DNA of 64,000 nucleotides from Parvicella tangerina. GTDB taxonomy: Bacteria > Bacteroidota > Bacteroidia > Flavobacteriales_D > Parvicellaceae. Positions 55,442 to 63,926 of this stretch are shown here, piece after piece (positions within the stretch are counted from its first letter, which is position 1; the number at the start of each line of letters is the position of its first letter). The stretch lies in contig NZ_OU015584.1 of the NCBI RefSeq assembly GCF_907165195.1, positions 3,854,978-3,918,977 on the forward strand, read 5' to 3'. The position numbers were made by a program, and so were the translations under genes. Below the pieces are notes generated by a model that was not told the DNA's origin, did no database searches, and saw only the letters and a program-made list of their open reading frames with translations.

Positions 55442-58075
55442 TTAAGCAAATGAACTCAACTTCTCCTCAATTACTTTGATCTTATTCAGGGCGTCTTCTT
55501 GTTTTTTACGCTCCATCTCTACTACCTTTTCAGGAGCACCACTTACGAACTTCTCGTTGGACAGTTTTTTCTCTACTGAAGCTAAGAAGCCCTTGGTATA
55601 TTGCAGTTCTTCTTTGAGTTTATCGATCTCTGCCTCTACATCAATATCCTCTGAGAAAGGAATAAAGTACTCGTTGGAGTTCACGATGAATGAGAAGGCA
55701 TTCTCTATTTTATCTGAAACGTATTCTAATACCGAAGCATTTCCGATCTTCTGAACCACTGCATCATAAGAGTTATCGAATTCTAAGTTCTTTTTAACCT
55801 TTAATTCTATCTCTACTTTATTGGCAATGTTCTTTTGCTTACGGATGTTTCTGATGTTGGTGATCACCTCATCTGCTGTGTCAAATGCTTTTAACACTGT
55901 TTCATCCGCTGCAGCAACTTCTGGCCACTGTGCTAACATTACGCAATCTTCTTCTGTTCTTTCACTAATCAAGTGCCAGATCTCTTCTGCGATAAATGGC
56001 GTAAACGGCTGCATTACTTTCAACAGATCTTCGAAGAAGGCGATTGTTTGATCATACGTTTTCTTGTCTATGGGTTGCTGATAACCTGGCTTAACAATCT
56101 CTAAGTACCACGAGCAGAAGTCATCCCAAACCAACTTATACGTTTGCATCAACGCTTCTGAAATTCTAAATTGATCGTAGCTCTTATTGATCTCTGCAAC
56201 TGTAGCGTTGAATTTATGCTGGAACCACTCGACTCCTTTTGCTGCTGACTCTGGTTGTTCGAAATCTTTAACCTCCCAAGATTTTACCAATCGGAAAGCA
56301 TTCCAAACCTTATTGGTGAAGTTTCTTCCTTGCTCACATTGTGCACTATCAAACGGTAAGTCGTTTCCTGCAGGGCTGCTCAATAGCATTCCTACACGTA
56401 CCCCATCTGCACCATACTTCTCGATCAACATCAACGGATCAGGGCTATTCCCCAATGACTTCGACATTTTTCTACCCAGTTTATCTCTTACGATACCGGT
56501 GTAGTAAACATTCTTGAATGGTAATTCTCCTTTGTATTCGTATCCTGCCATGATCATTCGAGCTACCCAGAAGAACATGATCTCTGGAGCAGTCACTAAA
56601 TCATTGGTTGGATAATAGTAATCAATCTCTGTGTTGTCTGAATTCTCATCAAAACCACCGAATACGGCAATTGGCCACAACCAAGAAGAGAACCATGTAT
56701 CCATTACATCCTCATCTTGTTTTAGGTCGTGTACGGTTAGTTTATAATTTCCAGTAGCTGCTTTTGCTTTTTCTAAGGCTTCTACGATTGTATTTGCAAC
56801 TACATAATCATTGATTCCTTTACCGTAGTAGTATGCAGGGATTCTATGTCCCCAGTACAGTTGACGAGAAACACACCAATCCTTGATGTTTTCCATCCAG
56901 TGGCGGTAAGAGTTCTTAAACTTAGCCGGGTGGAACTGAACGGTATCGTTCATCACGTTTTCTAAAGCTGGTTTTGCCAATTCTTCCATCTGGCAGAACC
57001 ACTGTAAAGATAATTTTGGTTCGATCACCGCATCTGTTCGTTCTGAGAAGCCGATTTTATTGATGTGGTCTTCCATTTTTACCAAGTAACCTTGGTCGTC
57101 CAGGTCTTTAGCAATATTCTTTCTTACTTCAAAACGATCTTGGCCTTCGTATTTTCCTCCCGCTTCGTTTAATGTTCCATTGTCGTTAAAAATGTCTATC
57201 GTCTCCAGCGAGTGGCGGATTCCTATTTCATAATCGTTAGGATCGTGGGCTGGTGTGATCTTCAAACAACCTGTACCGAACTCTGGATCTACGTATTCAT
57301 CTGCAATGATCGGAATAACTCTGTTAGCTATTGGAACAATTGCATTCTTGCCGTGCAGATGTTTGTAACGGTCATCCTTTGGGTTGATACAAATTGCGGT
57401 ATCACCTAAGATGGTTTCAGGACGGGTAGTCGCAATGGTGATCCACTCATCGTCTGTGTCTTCGACCTTGTATCTAACGTAGTATAGTTTTGAGTTTACT
57501 TCTTTATAGTTTACCTCTTCATCACTCAAAGCAGTTAAGGCCTGAGGGTCCCAGTTTACCATTCGTACTCCTCGGTATATTTTTCCTTTATCAAAAAGGT
57601 CTACGAATACTTTGATCACCGCATTATAGTAACCTTCATCCATGGTGAAGTGGGTTCTATCCCAATCACAAGAGGCTCCCAGTTTCTTCAACTGATCTAA
57701 GATAATTCCTCCGTGTTTTCTGGTCCACTCCCAGCAGTGTTCTAAGAATTCGTCTCGAGAAAGGTCTGCTTTGTCAATTCCTTCTGCTTTCAGTTTGGCT
57801 ACCACTTTTGCTTCAGTAGCAATCGAAGCGTGATCTGTACCTGGCACCCAGCACGCATTTTTTCCTAGCATTCTTGCCCTACGTACCAATACATCTTGAA
57901 TGGTATTGTTTAGCATGTGCCCCATGTGCAGGACACCTGTAACGTTTGGTGGTGGAATGACTACGGTATACGCTTCTCTTTCGTCTGGTGTAGAGTTAAA
58001 GAACCCTTTTTCCATCCAGTAGTTATACCATTTTGCTTCCGATTTATTGGCTTCGTAGATCTTTGGAATTTCCAT
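55442..58075 (-). CDS. valS: Valyl-tRNA synthetase
   Basis: An 877-residue class I synthetase that charges tRNA-Val, with an editing domain for mischarged threonine. The HIGH-type motif is [20 protein letters not shown] is [14 protein letters not shown], and the CP1 editing region (about 200-350) has [12 protein letters not shown]. The C-terminal coiled-coil arm is present (about 810-877). Length fits the family. It is the last ordinary gene before the repeat region, with promoter motif TAATTTTG upstream. Confidence 0.97.
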   Translation of the reverse strand: MEIPKIYEANKSEAKWYNYWMEKGFFNSTPDEREAYTVVIPPPNVTGVLHMGHMLNNTIQDVLVRRARMLGKNACWVPGTDHASIATEAKVVAKLKAEGIDKADLSRDEFLEHCWEWTRKHGGIILDQLKKLGASCDWDRTHFTMDEGYYNAVIKVFVDLFDKGKIYRGVRMVNWDPQALTALSDEEVNYKEVNSKLYYVRYKVEDTDDEWITIATTRPETILGDTAICINPKDDRYKHLHGKNAIVPIANRVIPIIADEYVDPEFGTGCLKITPAHDPNDYEIGIRHSLETIDIFNDNGTLNEAGGKYEGQDRFEVRKNIAKDLDDQGYLVKMEDHINKIGFSERTDAVIEPKLSLQWFCQMEELAKPALENVMNDTVQFHPAKFKNSYRHWMENIKDWCVSRQLYWGHRIPAYYYGKGINDYVVANTIVEALEKAKAATGNYKLTVHDLKQDEDVMDTWFSSWLWPIAVFGGFDENSDNTEIDYYYPTNDLVTAPEIMFFWVARMIMAGYEYKGELPFKNVYYTGIVRDKLGRKMSKSLGNSPDPLMLIEKYGADGVRVGMLLSSPAGNDLPFDSAQCEQGRNFTNKVWNAFRLVKSWEVKDFEQPESAAKGVEWFQHKFNATVAEINKSYDQFRISEALMQTYKLVWDDFCSWYLEIVKPGYQQPIDKKTYDQTIAFFEDLLKVMQPFTPFIAEEIWHLISERTEEDCVMLAQWPEVAAADETVLKAFDTADEVITNIRNIRKQKNIANKVEIELKVKKNLEFDNSYDAVVQKIGNASVLEYVSDKIENAFSFIVNSNEYFIPFSEDIDVEAEIDKLKEELQYTKGFLASVEKKLSNEKFVSGAPEKVVEMERKKQEDALNKIKVIEEKLSSFA

Positions 58076-58104
58076 TTGTTTCTAATAAAAACTATTAAGG
58101 GGAG

Positions 58105-58112
58105 CAAAATTA
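58105..58112 (-). promoter_or_regulatory. Candidate -7 element for valS
   Basis: On the minus strand TAATTTTG (58112-58105) matches TAnnTTTG, 29 bases before the valS ATG. No -33 TTG was found at standard spacing. Confidence 0.4.
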
Positions 58113-58153
58113 GTAAAGTCAGTGGAATTTGATGGTTATTCGTTTTGATAATT

Positions 58154-58217
58154 TGGTTGTTAGTTGTTAGTTGTTAGCTGTTAGTGCTTAGTTGTTAGTG
58201 CTTAGTTGTTAGTTGGG
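58154..58217. repeat. Minisatellite of TTAGTTGTTAGT-type units
   Basis: A short run built from 7- and 10-base units (TTAGTTG, TTAGTGC and variants). It marks the left edge of the repeat region downstream of valS's promoter. It has no coding potential and could slip in length. Confidence 0.7.
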
Positions 58218-58223
58218 TGTTGG

Positions 58224-58770
58224 ATTAACGATTTATGGACGAACGATTAAACGATTTGTTGATGGGGGACGTTGGATGGTGGACTTGTGATTTGGGAGTT
58301 GTAATTTACCCCTCCGCCTGGCGGCACCTCCCCTCGAAGGGGAGGATTCTTTGATATTTGATGGTGGATGGTGGATATTGGACGATAGACGTTGGACGCT
58401 GGATGATGGATTAACGAATTAAGGATGAACGATTAAACGATTTGTTGATGGTGGACGCTAGATGTTAGACGCTGGATTTTGGATGGTGGACTTGTGATTT
58501 GGGTGTTGTAGTTTACCCCTCCGCCTGGCGGCACCTCCCCTCGAAGGGGAGGATTCTTTGATATTTGATGGTGGATGGTGGATATTGGACGATAGACGTT
58601 GGACGCTGGATGATGGATTAACGAATTAAGGATGAACGATTAAACGATTTGTTGATGGTGGACGCTAGATGTTAGACGCTGGATTTTGGATGGTGGACTT
58701 GTGATTTGGGTGTTGTAGTGTACCCCTCCGCCTAGCGGCACCTCCCCTCGAAGGGGAGGGCTATTTTGAA
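58224..58770. repeat. Tandem repeat array 1 (207-bp units, three REP-like elements)
   Basis: Three copies of the sequence ACCCCTCCGCC..GGGGAGG start at 58308, 58515 and 58722, exactly 207 bases apart. The intervening DNA is near-identical (TGATGGTGGATATTGG, ATGGATTAACGAATTAAGG). Each carries a double palindrome: CCGCC-T-GGCGG and CCTCCCCT-CGA-AGGGGAGG. The last copy is slightly different (CCTAGCGG). No ORF of note runs through. The regularity indicates recent unequal duplication. Confidence 0.88.
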
Positions 58771-59308
58771 TTTGGATAGTTGATATGGCGGATGAAGGAT
58801 TAGACGATTAATGACTGAACGACAAATAACGTGGGATTTAGAGTTGGATGATGTTCTTGATACGATTTACGCTTCTTGCAGGCGCAAAAACCACCTATCT
58901 ACTATGCCTACGGCATGAAGGCGACAGGCAGGCGCGAACTGACCGCGTTGGTTGATTGGGGAGTTGGGGGCGAAGGATTAATGATTGGAGAAGCTTTTGA
59001 TAGGATGCTCATTGTGAATGGTATTACTGGAATAGCTTAATGCTGAGTTCTCGTGTATTTCTCGATTGTCTTGTGAGTGTCTGGAGGTCGTTTAATGGTG
59101 GTCTTATGACCGAAGGCTGTGGGGATGCTGCCATGTGGCTTCGCGTGGCCTGATAGCTAGCGGGGTGTGAGCAGGAAATTAGCGGGATAATAGCAGGAAG
59201 ACAGCAGGATAATGATTGCTGAAATTTAGAATTTTTAACAACCTGCAAAGAGCGTTTGGCATGGTTCTGCCTTGATAACTAGGTATAAACAATAAAAGTA
59301 CCAAAGTT
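58771..59308. other. Non-coding spacer between repeat array 1 and the inserted gene
   Basis: About 540 bases without a credible gene. It holds a small hairpin (ATGCC-TAC-GGCAT near 58909) with a direct GCAGGCGC repeat on either side, and a few short open frames whose codon use resembles shadow frames. No recognisable promoter or RNA was found. Confidence 0.45.
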
Positions 59309-60013
59309 ATGGCAAAGGCAAAAGGAATTTTCAAAGTAAAAGGAAAGATAGGAGATTTAGTTTTCTTTATCAAGAATGGTGAGCAGCATATCAAACTTGC
59401 TGAGACTCAGAAGGGCAAACGGATGAAAGCTTATGACAAGAATGATAAACGTGTGATCACGAACAATGTAAGGACTGGTCTTAATTATTATGCTACGAGT
59501 ATTCATCGGATCATGAAGCTTGGCGGGGTTAATATCGGCAGATCACAATTCAACACATTGATGAATCACATTTACTACGGTATGATTAATCAGTTGAGGG
59601 GGCGCCCAACCATACGAGCTAGTGAAGTGAAGAAAGTGGTGCATGGTTTTCAGTGGAAAAACAATCATTTGGGGTATGAGATCTTTATTGAGCAGAATGA
59701 TGAGGGGATATTGATTCAAAATGCGAGTACTAAATTTTTGGAGGGCTTAAGAACTGCCACGGAAAAGTATCAGATCAATATTTTTAAGATCGAGTTAGAT
59801 GACTTGACCTGGAATGGGGAGAAGTATAATTACACCTTACCTGGCAAGGTTCCGGCATTTATACAGCAAGACTGGTTATGCACGGCTGAGGAACCCTCTA
59901 TACAAATAGCTCTGGAGAACATTAAGGACAATGAGTTTATTATTGTGAGTGTATTACCGCTCATTGATGCGTATTATCCTTCGCAATCTGGTGCGAGTGT
60001 TTGGGTTTTTTGA
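59309..60013 (+). CDS. Hypothetical protein between two repeat arrays
   Basis: A 234-residue cytoplasmic protein from ATG at 59309. The N-terminus MAKAKGIFKVKGKIGDLVFF resembles a Bacteroidota family of small proteins that begin KGxIKxxGTIGDxxFY, and the first 70 residues are basic. The rest is a beta-rich region without signature. No signal peptide or membrane span. It is bracketed by two arrays of the same 207-bp-type repeats, hinting that it arrived or duplicated with them. Function unknown. Confidence 0.72.
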   Translation: MAKAKGIFKVKGKIGDLVFFIKNGEQHIKLAETQKGKRMKAYDKNDKRVITNNVRTGLNYYATSIHRIMKLGGVNIGRSQFNTLMNHIYYGMINQLRGRPTIRASEVKKVVHGFQWKNNHLGYEIFIEQNDEGILIQNASTKFLEGLRTATEKYQINIFKIELDDLTWNGEKYNYTLPGKVPAFIQQDWLCTAEEPSIQIALENIKDNEFIIVSVLPLIDAYYPSQSGASVWVF

Positions 60014-60014
60014 T

Positions 60015-60430
60015 GGTTTATAGTTATGACGTTGGACGCTAGATGTTAGACGCTGGATGATGGACAAACGATTTAAGGACGAACGATTAAACGATTTGTT
60101 GATGGTGGATGGTGGACTTGTGATTTGGGAGTTGTAGTGTACCCCTCCGCCTGGCGGCACCTCCCCTCGAAGGGGAGGATTCTTTGATATTTGATGATGG
60201 ATTAACGAATTAAGGATGAACGATTTAACGATTTGTTGATGGTGGATGGTGGATATTGGACGATAGACGTTGGACGCTGGATGATGGATTAACGATTTAT
60301 GGACGAACGATTAAACGATTTGTTGATGGGGGACGTTGGATGGTGGGATTGTGATTTGGGAGTTGTAGTGTACCCCTCCGCCTGGCGGCACCTCCCCTCG
60401 AAGGGGAGGATTCTTTGATATTTGATGGTG
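60015..60430. repeat. Repeat array 2 (two REP-like elements)
   Basis: Two further copies of the same unit, with REP-like palindromes starting at 60141 and 60372 (231 bases apart), in the same orientation as array 1. The last unit is closely similar to the first unit of array 1, as if the array had been split by the gene between them or the whole segment duplicated. Confidence 0.82.
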
Positions 60431-60516
60431 GATGTTTGGTGATTATAAAGTGTTTATGGTTGGTTCGAAAGAATTATCGGAGCTATTTGAAAAGTATTGA
60501 TCTGTTGGTTTTGCAT

Positions 60517-60906
60517 TTAACCGTTTTCTGGGAGTTTGCCCATGAATTCGGGTTGGTAATCGATGAGAATGTATTTTATCTTTCCGTTTTCTGGGAGTTC
60601 GAGAAAGCCGACATCATAACAGAAATGGTAGGTTTGACCTCTTTGGTTGCTCCAGGTGTGGGTATAGAATTTGGGGTTGAAACCTGCCTGAAGTAATTTT
60701 TCTTTTCTAATGGTTGATTTTCCGGCTTGATTGAAGTGATGAAGCAACCGTCTGTTTCGTTTTAATTGTTTGTCTATTTTGGCAAAATTGGATGGGTCTT
60801 TTTGTTTATTTTTTTGATAGTGGTAGTTTGATTTGCAGTAATCACTACAGTAAATTTTGTCTATTCGCCCTGAAATAGGTTCTTTGCAGGCTAAACACAG
60901 TCTCAT
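60517..60906 (-). CDS. Small protein with N-terminal Cys4 zinc-finger-like motif
   Basis: A 129-residue protein. The N-terminus has CLACKEPISG and IYCSDYCKSNYHY, a CxxC-CxxxC pattern that should bind one zinc, followed by a basic helix (KQLKRNRRLLHHF) and a C-terminal domain with KLLQAGFNPKFYTHTW and TYHFCYDVGFLEL. Similar proteins recur in Bacteroidota, but their role is unknown to me. The C-terminus has a short duplicated LPENGK segment arising from a 16-base direct repeat (60521 and 60585). The gene lies in an otherwise repetitive, gene-poor zone. Confidence 0.75.
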   Translation of the reverse strand: MRLCLACKEPISGRIDKIYCSDYCKSNYHYQKNKQKDPSNFAKIDKQLKRNRRLLHHFNQAGKSTIRKEKLLQAGFNPKFYTHTWSNQRGQTYHFCYDVGFLELPENGKIKYILIDYQPEFMGKLPENG

Positions 60907-60985
60907 AGGAAAATCATTTAATGGGTAAATTAATAAAAGTCTTTCAATTTTTGTTTATTGGGTTGGTACATAATTAATGTGTTAT

Positions 60986-61214
60986 GTTCTTTTGACTTGC
61001 AGCGCCTTCAGGCAAGCTTATGGCGGCCGAAGGATTCAAAAGAACCAATCCCGAAGTGTCGGGACAAGGCTTATCCAACTCCGGAGTCGATCTAGGCGCA
61101 AAGACTAAGTGCGGCCAGGTGATCACTGTGTGCTTCCCGGTCTCTTCTCGATACAATGCTCATTTCTTTCGCATCACTCGAAGTGACCTCATTCTCGTTG
61201 CTAGGCCAGTTTAG
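60986..61214. other. Structured, GC-richer leader upstream of the recombinase gene
   Basis: Within the 510-base gap before the recombinase lies a compact inverted repeat: GTTCTTTTGA (60986-60995) and TCAAAAGAAC (61036-61045), exact 10-bp arms, enclosing smaller arms (CTTGC/GCAAG and GCCTTC/GAAGG). It is followed by CCCGA-AGTG-TCGGG (61050-61063) and a GC-richer tail to 61214. TTTTGATCAAAA, a 12-bp palindrome, lies at 61377-61388. No ORF here looks real. A structured RNA, attI-like site or remnant of a mobile element are all possible. Confidence 0.5.
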
Positions 61215-61416
61215 CAATATACGATGAAGATTATAGACTACTCTTCAACGATGATTTTAAGACTTGTCTAAACCTTCACCAATCTTCTTCTTAGATTAGG
61301 TTTAACTACTCATTAACAAAGGTATAGTAGTTTACTTAAACGGTTATTTATTCGTATAAATCTACGTTTTTATTTGTTTTGATCAAAATGTTCACCTCAT
61401 TTTGCATTCAAAAAGC

Positions 61417-62547
61417 ATGGCTGCTACCCTGACCCTAAGACATATTAGTATTGACAACGCTCCTTGCATTGGTTTATCTTTTCCGCATCGGCCGGATGTT
61501 GTGAAGTGTGTTACCTCCATTCCGAATGTGCAATATGACGATGATTCACAGCAGTATTACTTATATAATTCGAAAAAGAACCTAAAACTGATTTACGCAT
61601 ATTGTAAGGGGCGTGTTTGGGTATCTGGCGATGATTTCTTTAAGCGTGACAATCCTAACTTGGGTAGCAATCCGATGGAGGCGGATTTTGAGGTATACAG
61701 TTCTGAGACGTATCATCGAAAGGTGCCTGAATCTTACTTAAACAAGTTGAAATTGAAGCGTTATTCTGCGAACACTGCACGTGTGTATTGCGGTATGTTT
61801 GAACGCTTTATTAACTATTATTTGGAGATTCCGGTGGATCGGATAGACGAGCGTGATATTGAGGCTTATTTAATAAAGATGGTGGAGGAAGGGCGTTCTC
61901 CGTCTTATCAAAACCAGATGATCAATGCGATTAAGTTTTATTACGAGATTGTATTGGACATGCCGAATCGTTTTTATAAGGTGGATCGGCCGATGGCGGC
62001 TAAGAAACTGCCGGAGGTATTGAGCACGGAGGAAGTGGCCACCATGCTGAAGGGGTGTAAGAATTTGAAGCATCAATGCATTTTATCTTTGTTGTATTCT
62101 GCAGGGTTACGCAGGAATGAGTTGTTGAACTTGAAGCTGCAGGATATATTGAGTGATCGGATGATGATCAGTGTGAAGAGTGCCAAGGGTAACAAGGATA
62201 GGATGACGGTATTGAGTGAGCAGGTTTTGCATAAATTACGGGATTATTATAAGGTATATCGACCGAAGGTTTATTTGTTTGAGGGTCCAAATGGTGGGAA
62301 ATATAGTAGCACTAGTGTGGGCAACATCGTTCGTAAAGCAGCTCAGGCCGCTGGTATTCAGAAGCGAGTGACTGCTCATACGTTGCGTCATAGTTTTGCG
62401 ACACACTTATTGGAAGCTGGGACAGATTTGCGCTACATCCAGGTATTATTAGGGCATGAAAGCACCAAGACTACTGAGGTTTACACGCAGGTTGCGACAA
62501 ATTTTGCACAGGGGATAAAAAGTCCGATAGATTCCTTAAATTTGTAG
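61417..62547 (+). CDS. Tyrosine recombinase (XerC/D-type), candidate cassette integrase
   Basis: A 376-residue site-specific recombinase from ATG at 61417 (a TTG at 61402 is less likely). An N-terminal extension of about 100 residues with a W-x-x-P-like binding region precedes the SAM-like core-binding domain (about 110-200). The catalytic set is complete: Arg in SAGLRRNEL, Lys in SAKGNKDRM, HxxR in HTLRHSF, His in LLGHES and the Tyr nucleophile in TTEVYTQV. The IntI-specific insertion before HTLRHSF is absent, so it is not a classical integron integrase. Immediately downstream lies an att-like hairpin and an array of small genes, so cassette integration is its likely job. Confidence 0.9.
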   Translation: MAATLTLRHISIDNAPCIGLSFPHRPDVVKCVTSIPNVQYDDDSQQYYLYNSKKNLKLIYAYCKGRVWVSGDDFFKRDNPNLGSNPMEADFEVYSSETYHRKVPESYLNKLKLKRYSANTARVYCGMFERFINYYLEIPVDRIDERDIEAYLIKMVEEGRSPSYQNQMINAIKFYYEIVLDMPNRFYKVDRPMAAKKLPEVLSTEEVATMLKGCKNLKHQCILSLLYSAGLRRNELLNLKLQDILSDRMMISVKSAKGNKDRMTVLSEQVLHKLRDYYKVYRPKVYLFEGPNGGKYSSTSVGNIVRKAAQAAGIQKRVTAHTLRHSFATHLLEAGTDLRYIQVLLGHESTKTTEVYTQVATNFAQGIKSPIDSLNL

Positions 62548-62554
62548 GACACAT

Positions 62555-62603
62555 AATGTATATAACAACCACTAGTGGCTGTTATACATTCGTTGGCAAA
62601 CAT
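62555..62603. other. Recombination-site-like hairpin downstream of the recombinase (attI/attC candidate)
   Basis: AATGTA, a two-base bulge, TAACAACCAC / GTGG.TGTTA and TACATT fold into a nearly perfect hairpin (62555-62590), followed at once by CGTTGGCAAACAT. The 3' end GTTGGCAAA (62592-62600) looks like an integron-type core site. It lies eight bases after the recombinase stop, so part could also serve as terminator. No left core (NNCCAAC) is present, consistent with attI or a degenerate attC. Confidence 0.65.
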
Positions 62604-62628
62604 AAAAATGAAAATATTAAAATAAATT

Positions 62629-63174
62629 ATGAAAAAAACATTATTATTAACATCAGTTCTAACAGGATTAACATTTTCTGCTATTTCACAGAACTCTAAT
62701 TGCGAAGATTCTTTAAATATCTTGCAAAAAAAAATAGACTACTTAGAACAAAGAAGTCCTGAATATAAAGCAACTTATTTAGCTAAAACAAGCACATATG
62801 AATTACAATTTTTAGACGCAAGCTTTGAGAGTTCAGGAAAATATAAAGTGAACCTTTTGTTAAAAAATACAGGCGATGATAAAGTCATCATCATTATACC
62901 CGAAGATATAGACCTAATAGACGAAAAAGGAAATGGTTATAATTGTACTGATATTAAATTAGGTAACTCAGAAATAAAATACAGTAGTAGCTGGGGTAAG
63001 TGTGCTACAAACACTATTTATACCAACGTACCTACTAAATTATCTTTGACATTTGACTCGGCTAATGACATTGACTTTATCGCTATTTGTGTTATTAAAT
63101 TAGTAATGGACAAACAAGCTTATAATGCACCAAAGCTGACACTTAAATTAAATAATATTCAGACTAAAAAATAA
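62629..63174 (+). CDS. Secreted cassette-borne protein (paralogue 1)
   Basis: A 181-residue protein with a signal peptide (KTLLLTSVLTGLTFSAIS), a short coiled coil (SLNILQKKIDYLEQRS) and a beta-sandwich-like domain (about 60-180). That domain shares FLDASFESSGKYKVNLLLKN, CTDIKLGNSEIKY and WGKCATNTIYTNVPTKLSL with the next gene. Two Cys (NCTDI-like and GKCAT) are conserved between the two. Function unknown. Placed within 40 bases of the recombination-like site, it is the first gene of the cassette. Confidence 0.78.
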   Translation: MKKTLLLTSVLTGLTFSAISQNSNCEDSLNILQKKIDYLEQRSPEYKATYLAKTSTYELQFLDASFESSGKYKVNLLLKNTGDDKVIIIIPEDIDLIDEKGNGYNCTDIKLGNSEIKYSSSWGKCATNTIYTNVPTKLSLTFDSANDIDFIAICVIKLVMDKQAYNAPKLTLKLNNIQTKK

Positions 63175-63187
63175 TCAATATACTAAA

Positions 63188-63649
63188 ATGAAACAATTTA
63201 TAATACTCACAATTATTGCCATCTTTTTCGTTTCTTGTTCAACAGTAAAAGAAGTCAGCTCAACAACAAATTTTGAAGTGACTTTTGTTAGTGCAAAAGC
63301 AGAATCTTCTGGAAAATATAGAGTTGATTTATTAATAAAAAACCTAGGCGGTGACAAATTAATCTTTATACAATCTGAAAAAGTAACATTAATAGATAAG
63401 GAAGGTGTAAACTATACCTGTTCGGACATAGTGTTAGGTAACTCAAAACTGAAATATGATAGTTATTGGGGGAAATGTATAACAAACACTCTTTATTCAA
63501 ACGTACCGACAAAACTATCTCTTTACTTCGACACGGCAGAAAACATAGAATACATCTCAACTTGTGCTATTGAATTAATTCTTGAAAAAAAATCTTTAGA
63601 TGCTCCTAAAATCACTTTAAAATTAAACGACATTTCAACTGAGAAATAA
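63188..63649 (+). CDS. Cassette-borne lipoprotein (paralogue 2)
   Basis: A 153-residue lipoprotein with lipobox FVSC at residue 16. The mature domain is a clear paralogue of the preceding gene: AKAESSGKYRVDLLIKN, CSDIVLGNSKLKY and WGKCITNTLYSNVPTKLSL. It starts 13 bases after the first gene's stop without an att site between, so both genes form one cassette. Its shared Cys pair may form a disulfide. Similar tandem pairs suggest a membrane-anchored and a soluble version of one protein. Confidence 0.8.
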   Translation: MKQFIILTIIAIFFVSCSTVKEVSSTTNFEVTFVSAKAESSGKYRVDLLIKNLGGDKLIFIQSEKVTLIDKEGVNYTCSDIVLGNSKLKYDSYWGKCITNTLYSNVPTKLSLYFDTAENIEYISTCAIELILEKKSLDAPKITLKLNDISTEK

Positions 63650-63655
63650 TAACGA

Positions 63656-63855
63656 TTTGCCAACAAGGGCTATAGTTAATGTGGGTTTTTGTAGTAAATT
63701 AAAGGTTTAGAGCAATAAATTAACACCGCTAAATCTTTGATTTAGCTTTTAAAAGGAAATTAAGTTAAAAACAAAATACAAAGATTTAGCTACGTGCGGA
63801 ATTGATAACTATCGCATTTCAATCCCACACTAACCATAGCCAGGTCGTTGGGCAC
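63656..63855. other. attC-like recombination site (200-nt imperfect palindrome)
   Basis: Outer cores TTTGCCAAC (63656-63664) and GTTGGGCAC (63847-63855), the latter matching the integron GTTRRRY core. Inside, GGCTATAGTTAATGTGGG (63668-63685) pairs with CCCACACTAACCATAGCC (63824-63841) at 16 of 18 positions. The unpaired spacers between core and stem arms are 3 and 5 bases. The 138-base apical part holds GCTAAATC-TTT-GATTTAGC (63728-63746) and the related CAAAGATTTAGC (63779-63790). R-L-loop-L-R order, mismatched arms and length recall large attC sites such as those of Vibrio. Confidence 0.65.
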
Positions 63856-63926
63856 AATGTGAACAAAAACTGTAAAACTCATTGAAAATTGTTGAAACCG
63901 AAATCTAAAATTTTTAAATTTACGTT

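Larger units (their letters stand above)
62593..63847. mobile_element. Candidate gene cassette 1 (two paralogous genes plus 3' attC-like site)
   Basis: The segment from TTGGCAAA (62593, right after the presumed crossover G) to the G at 63847 behaves like an integron cassette: 1255 bases with two same-sense genes and an attC-like site at its 3' end. The left arm of that site (TTTGCCAAC) is the exact reverse complement of this cassette's own first bases with the preceding G (GTTGGCAAA). That relation is expected of a cassette that was a closed circle. The cassette is AT-rich compared with the flanking chromosome. Confidence 0.6.

Noticed and set aside
58224-60430. CRISPR array
   Set aside because: Units are 207-231 bases with conserved inter-palindrome DNA, not short repeats with unique spacers, and no cas genes are near.
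60974-61214. Two 60-64-codon open frames in the recombinase leader
   Set aside because: They overlap each other on opposite strands across inverted repeats and have no start context or family resemblance.
61417-62547. Classical integron integrase IntI
   Set aside because: The insertion typical of IntI between the beta region and HTLRHSF is absent, and the gene is co-oriented with the array.
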